Shown here piece after piece: positions 63,371-64,000 of a DNA stretch of 64,000 nucleotides. The notes beneath the pieces were generated by a model that saw only the letters and a program-made list of their open reading frames with translations, had not been told where the DNA came from and searched no databases. The stretch's first letter is position 1. The number at the start of each line of letters is the position of its first letter. Position numbers and translations under genes: made by a program. Source of the DNA: an uncultured Prevotellaceae bacterium (GTDB lineage Bacteria > Bacteroidota > Bacteroidia > Bacteroidales > Bacteroidaceae); the NCBI GenBank assembly GCA_900315075.1, contig OMXV01000009.1, positions 96,839 through 160,838 of the forward strand, in the 5' to 3' direction.

Positions 63371-64000
63371 AAACATCTCCACTATATAAGCTTAGAAAGA
63401 TGTTCTACGGAGGAAAGGAGTAAATGGAGTAGCCACATGGCTTTAGGTTATCATCATCTCCTTGACCGCCAGGTCACCTCCTTCTCCTCCCTTCCTCCGT
63501 AGACATATAACATTACCACTGTATATGCTCAGAAAGAAATTCTACGGAGGTAAGGTGTAAATGGAGTAGCCACATGGCTTTAGGTTATCATCATCTCCTT
63601 GACCGCCAGGTCACCTCTTTCTCCTCCCTTCCTCCGTAGACATATAACAATACCACTGTATATGCTCAGAAAGAAATTCTACGGAGGTAAGGAGTAAATG
63701 GAGTAGCCACATGGCTTTAGGTTATCATCATCTCCTTGACCGTAAGTTCACCTCCTCCACCTCCTTTCCTCCGTAGACATATAACATTACCACTGTATAT
63801 GCTCAGAAAGAAATTCTACGGAGGTAAGGAGTAAATGGAGTAGCCACATGGCTTTAGGTTATCATCATCTCCTTGACCGTAAGGTCACCTCCTTCTCCTC
63901 CCTTCCTCCGTAGACATATAACATCTCCACTATATAAGCTTAGAAAGAAATTCTACGGAGGTAAGGAGTAAATGGAGTAGCCACACGGCTTTAGGTTATC
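63371..64000. repeat. 137-bp tandem repeat array, at least 4.6 units
   Basis: TTCTACGGAGG recurs at 63403, 63540, 63677, 63814 and 63951, exactly 137 bp apart, with the units nearly identical. Each unit holds an outer 10-bp perfect stem (TCTACGGAGG with CCTCCGTAGA) and an inner GACC-GnnA-GGTC hairpin. No reading frame is shared. The array continues past the window end. The first and last junctions carry CATCTCCACTATATAAGCTT, the inner ones CATTACCACTGTATATGCTC, so there may be a higher-order period. Confidence 0.9.

Noticed and set aside
63371-64000. CRISPR array
   Set aside because: Units of 137 bp are nearly identical throughout, with no short repeat and variable spacer pattern and no cas genes.

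Overview
Organism: this looks like a chromosomal segment of a Bacteroidales bacterium, most likely Prevotella-like. The evidence is a SusC/SusD polysaccharide utilisation locus, lipoproteins with short lipoboxes, a Nuo operon with fused nuoCD and no nuoEFG, a DUF4835/PorD gene next to recN, and repeated promoter cores of the Bacteroidetes type (TAnnTTTG, sometimes with TTTG about 20 bases upstream). Shine-Dalgarno sites are essentially absent. Layout: 1-6.2 kb holds the last codons of an RNase Y gene, a small membrane protein, a 1.1-kb stretch without a credible protein that may encode a long minus-strand RNA, a hemerythrin-LuxR regulator, and the anaerobic ribonucleotide reductase pair nrdD-nrdG followed by a second, overlapping LuxR-type regulator. 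6.2-11.2 kb holds a convergent GH10 xylanase and a GH92 alpha-mannosidase. 11.3-16.8 kb is a minus-strand run: MscS-type channel, kdsA, kdsD and a phospholipase-D-like protein. 16.9-23.2 kb holds a BadF-type sugar kinase, a large lipoprotein with a zincin motif, a ROK kinase carrying a lipoprotein leader, a TonB-domain remnant and a DUF4252 protein. 23.4-33.5 kb is nuoABCDHIJKLMN. 33.5-35.4 kb is tryptophanase with a long leader that encodes a possible TnaC-like peptide. 35.4-45.6 kb mixes a DUF6057-like membrane protein, a PD40 lipoprotein with a CxxCH motif, a CE7 esterase, tRNA-Arg(TCT), a TPR protein with a dead HtrA-like domain, recN and a porD-like gene. 46-63.3 kb is a beta-mannan-type locus: secreted protein, SusC, SusD, surface glycan-binding protein, two GH5 enzymes, a CE7 esterase, GH26, GH130 and a GPH transporter. 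The window ends inside a 137-bp tandem repeat. How the locus should work: surface glycanases (GH5, GH26) cut mannan, an esterase removes acetyl groups, SusCD and the binding protein import oligosaccharides, and the GH130 phosphorylase plus the inner-membrane transporter finish uptake and phosphorolysis. A theme across the window is that many intergenic spacers, often ending right at a start codon, are short tandem repeats of 7-9 bp, each with its own unit. Most striking items: the tnaA leader (W12 and terminal Pro peptide, with mutually exclusive stems), the hairpin element with compensatory changes at 56.57 and 59.60 kb, the lipoprotein-ROK fusion, the possible long RNA at 0.6-1.4 kb, the 137-bp array, and the tandem-repeat leaders.
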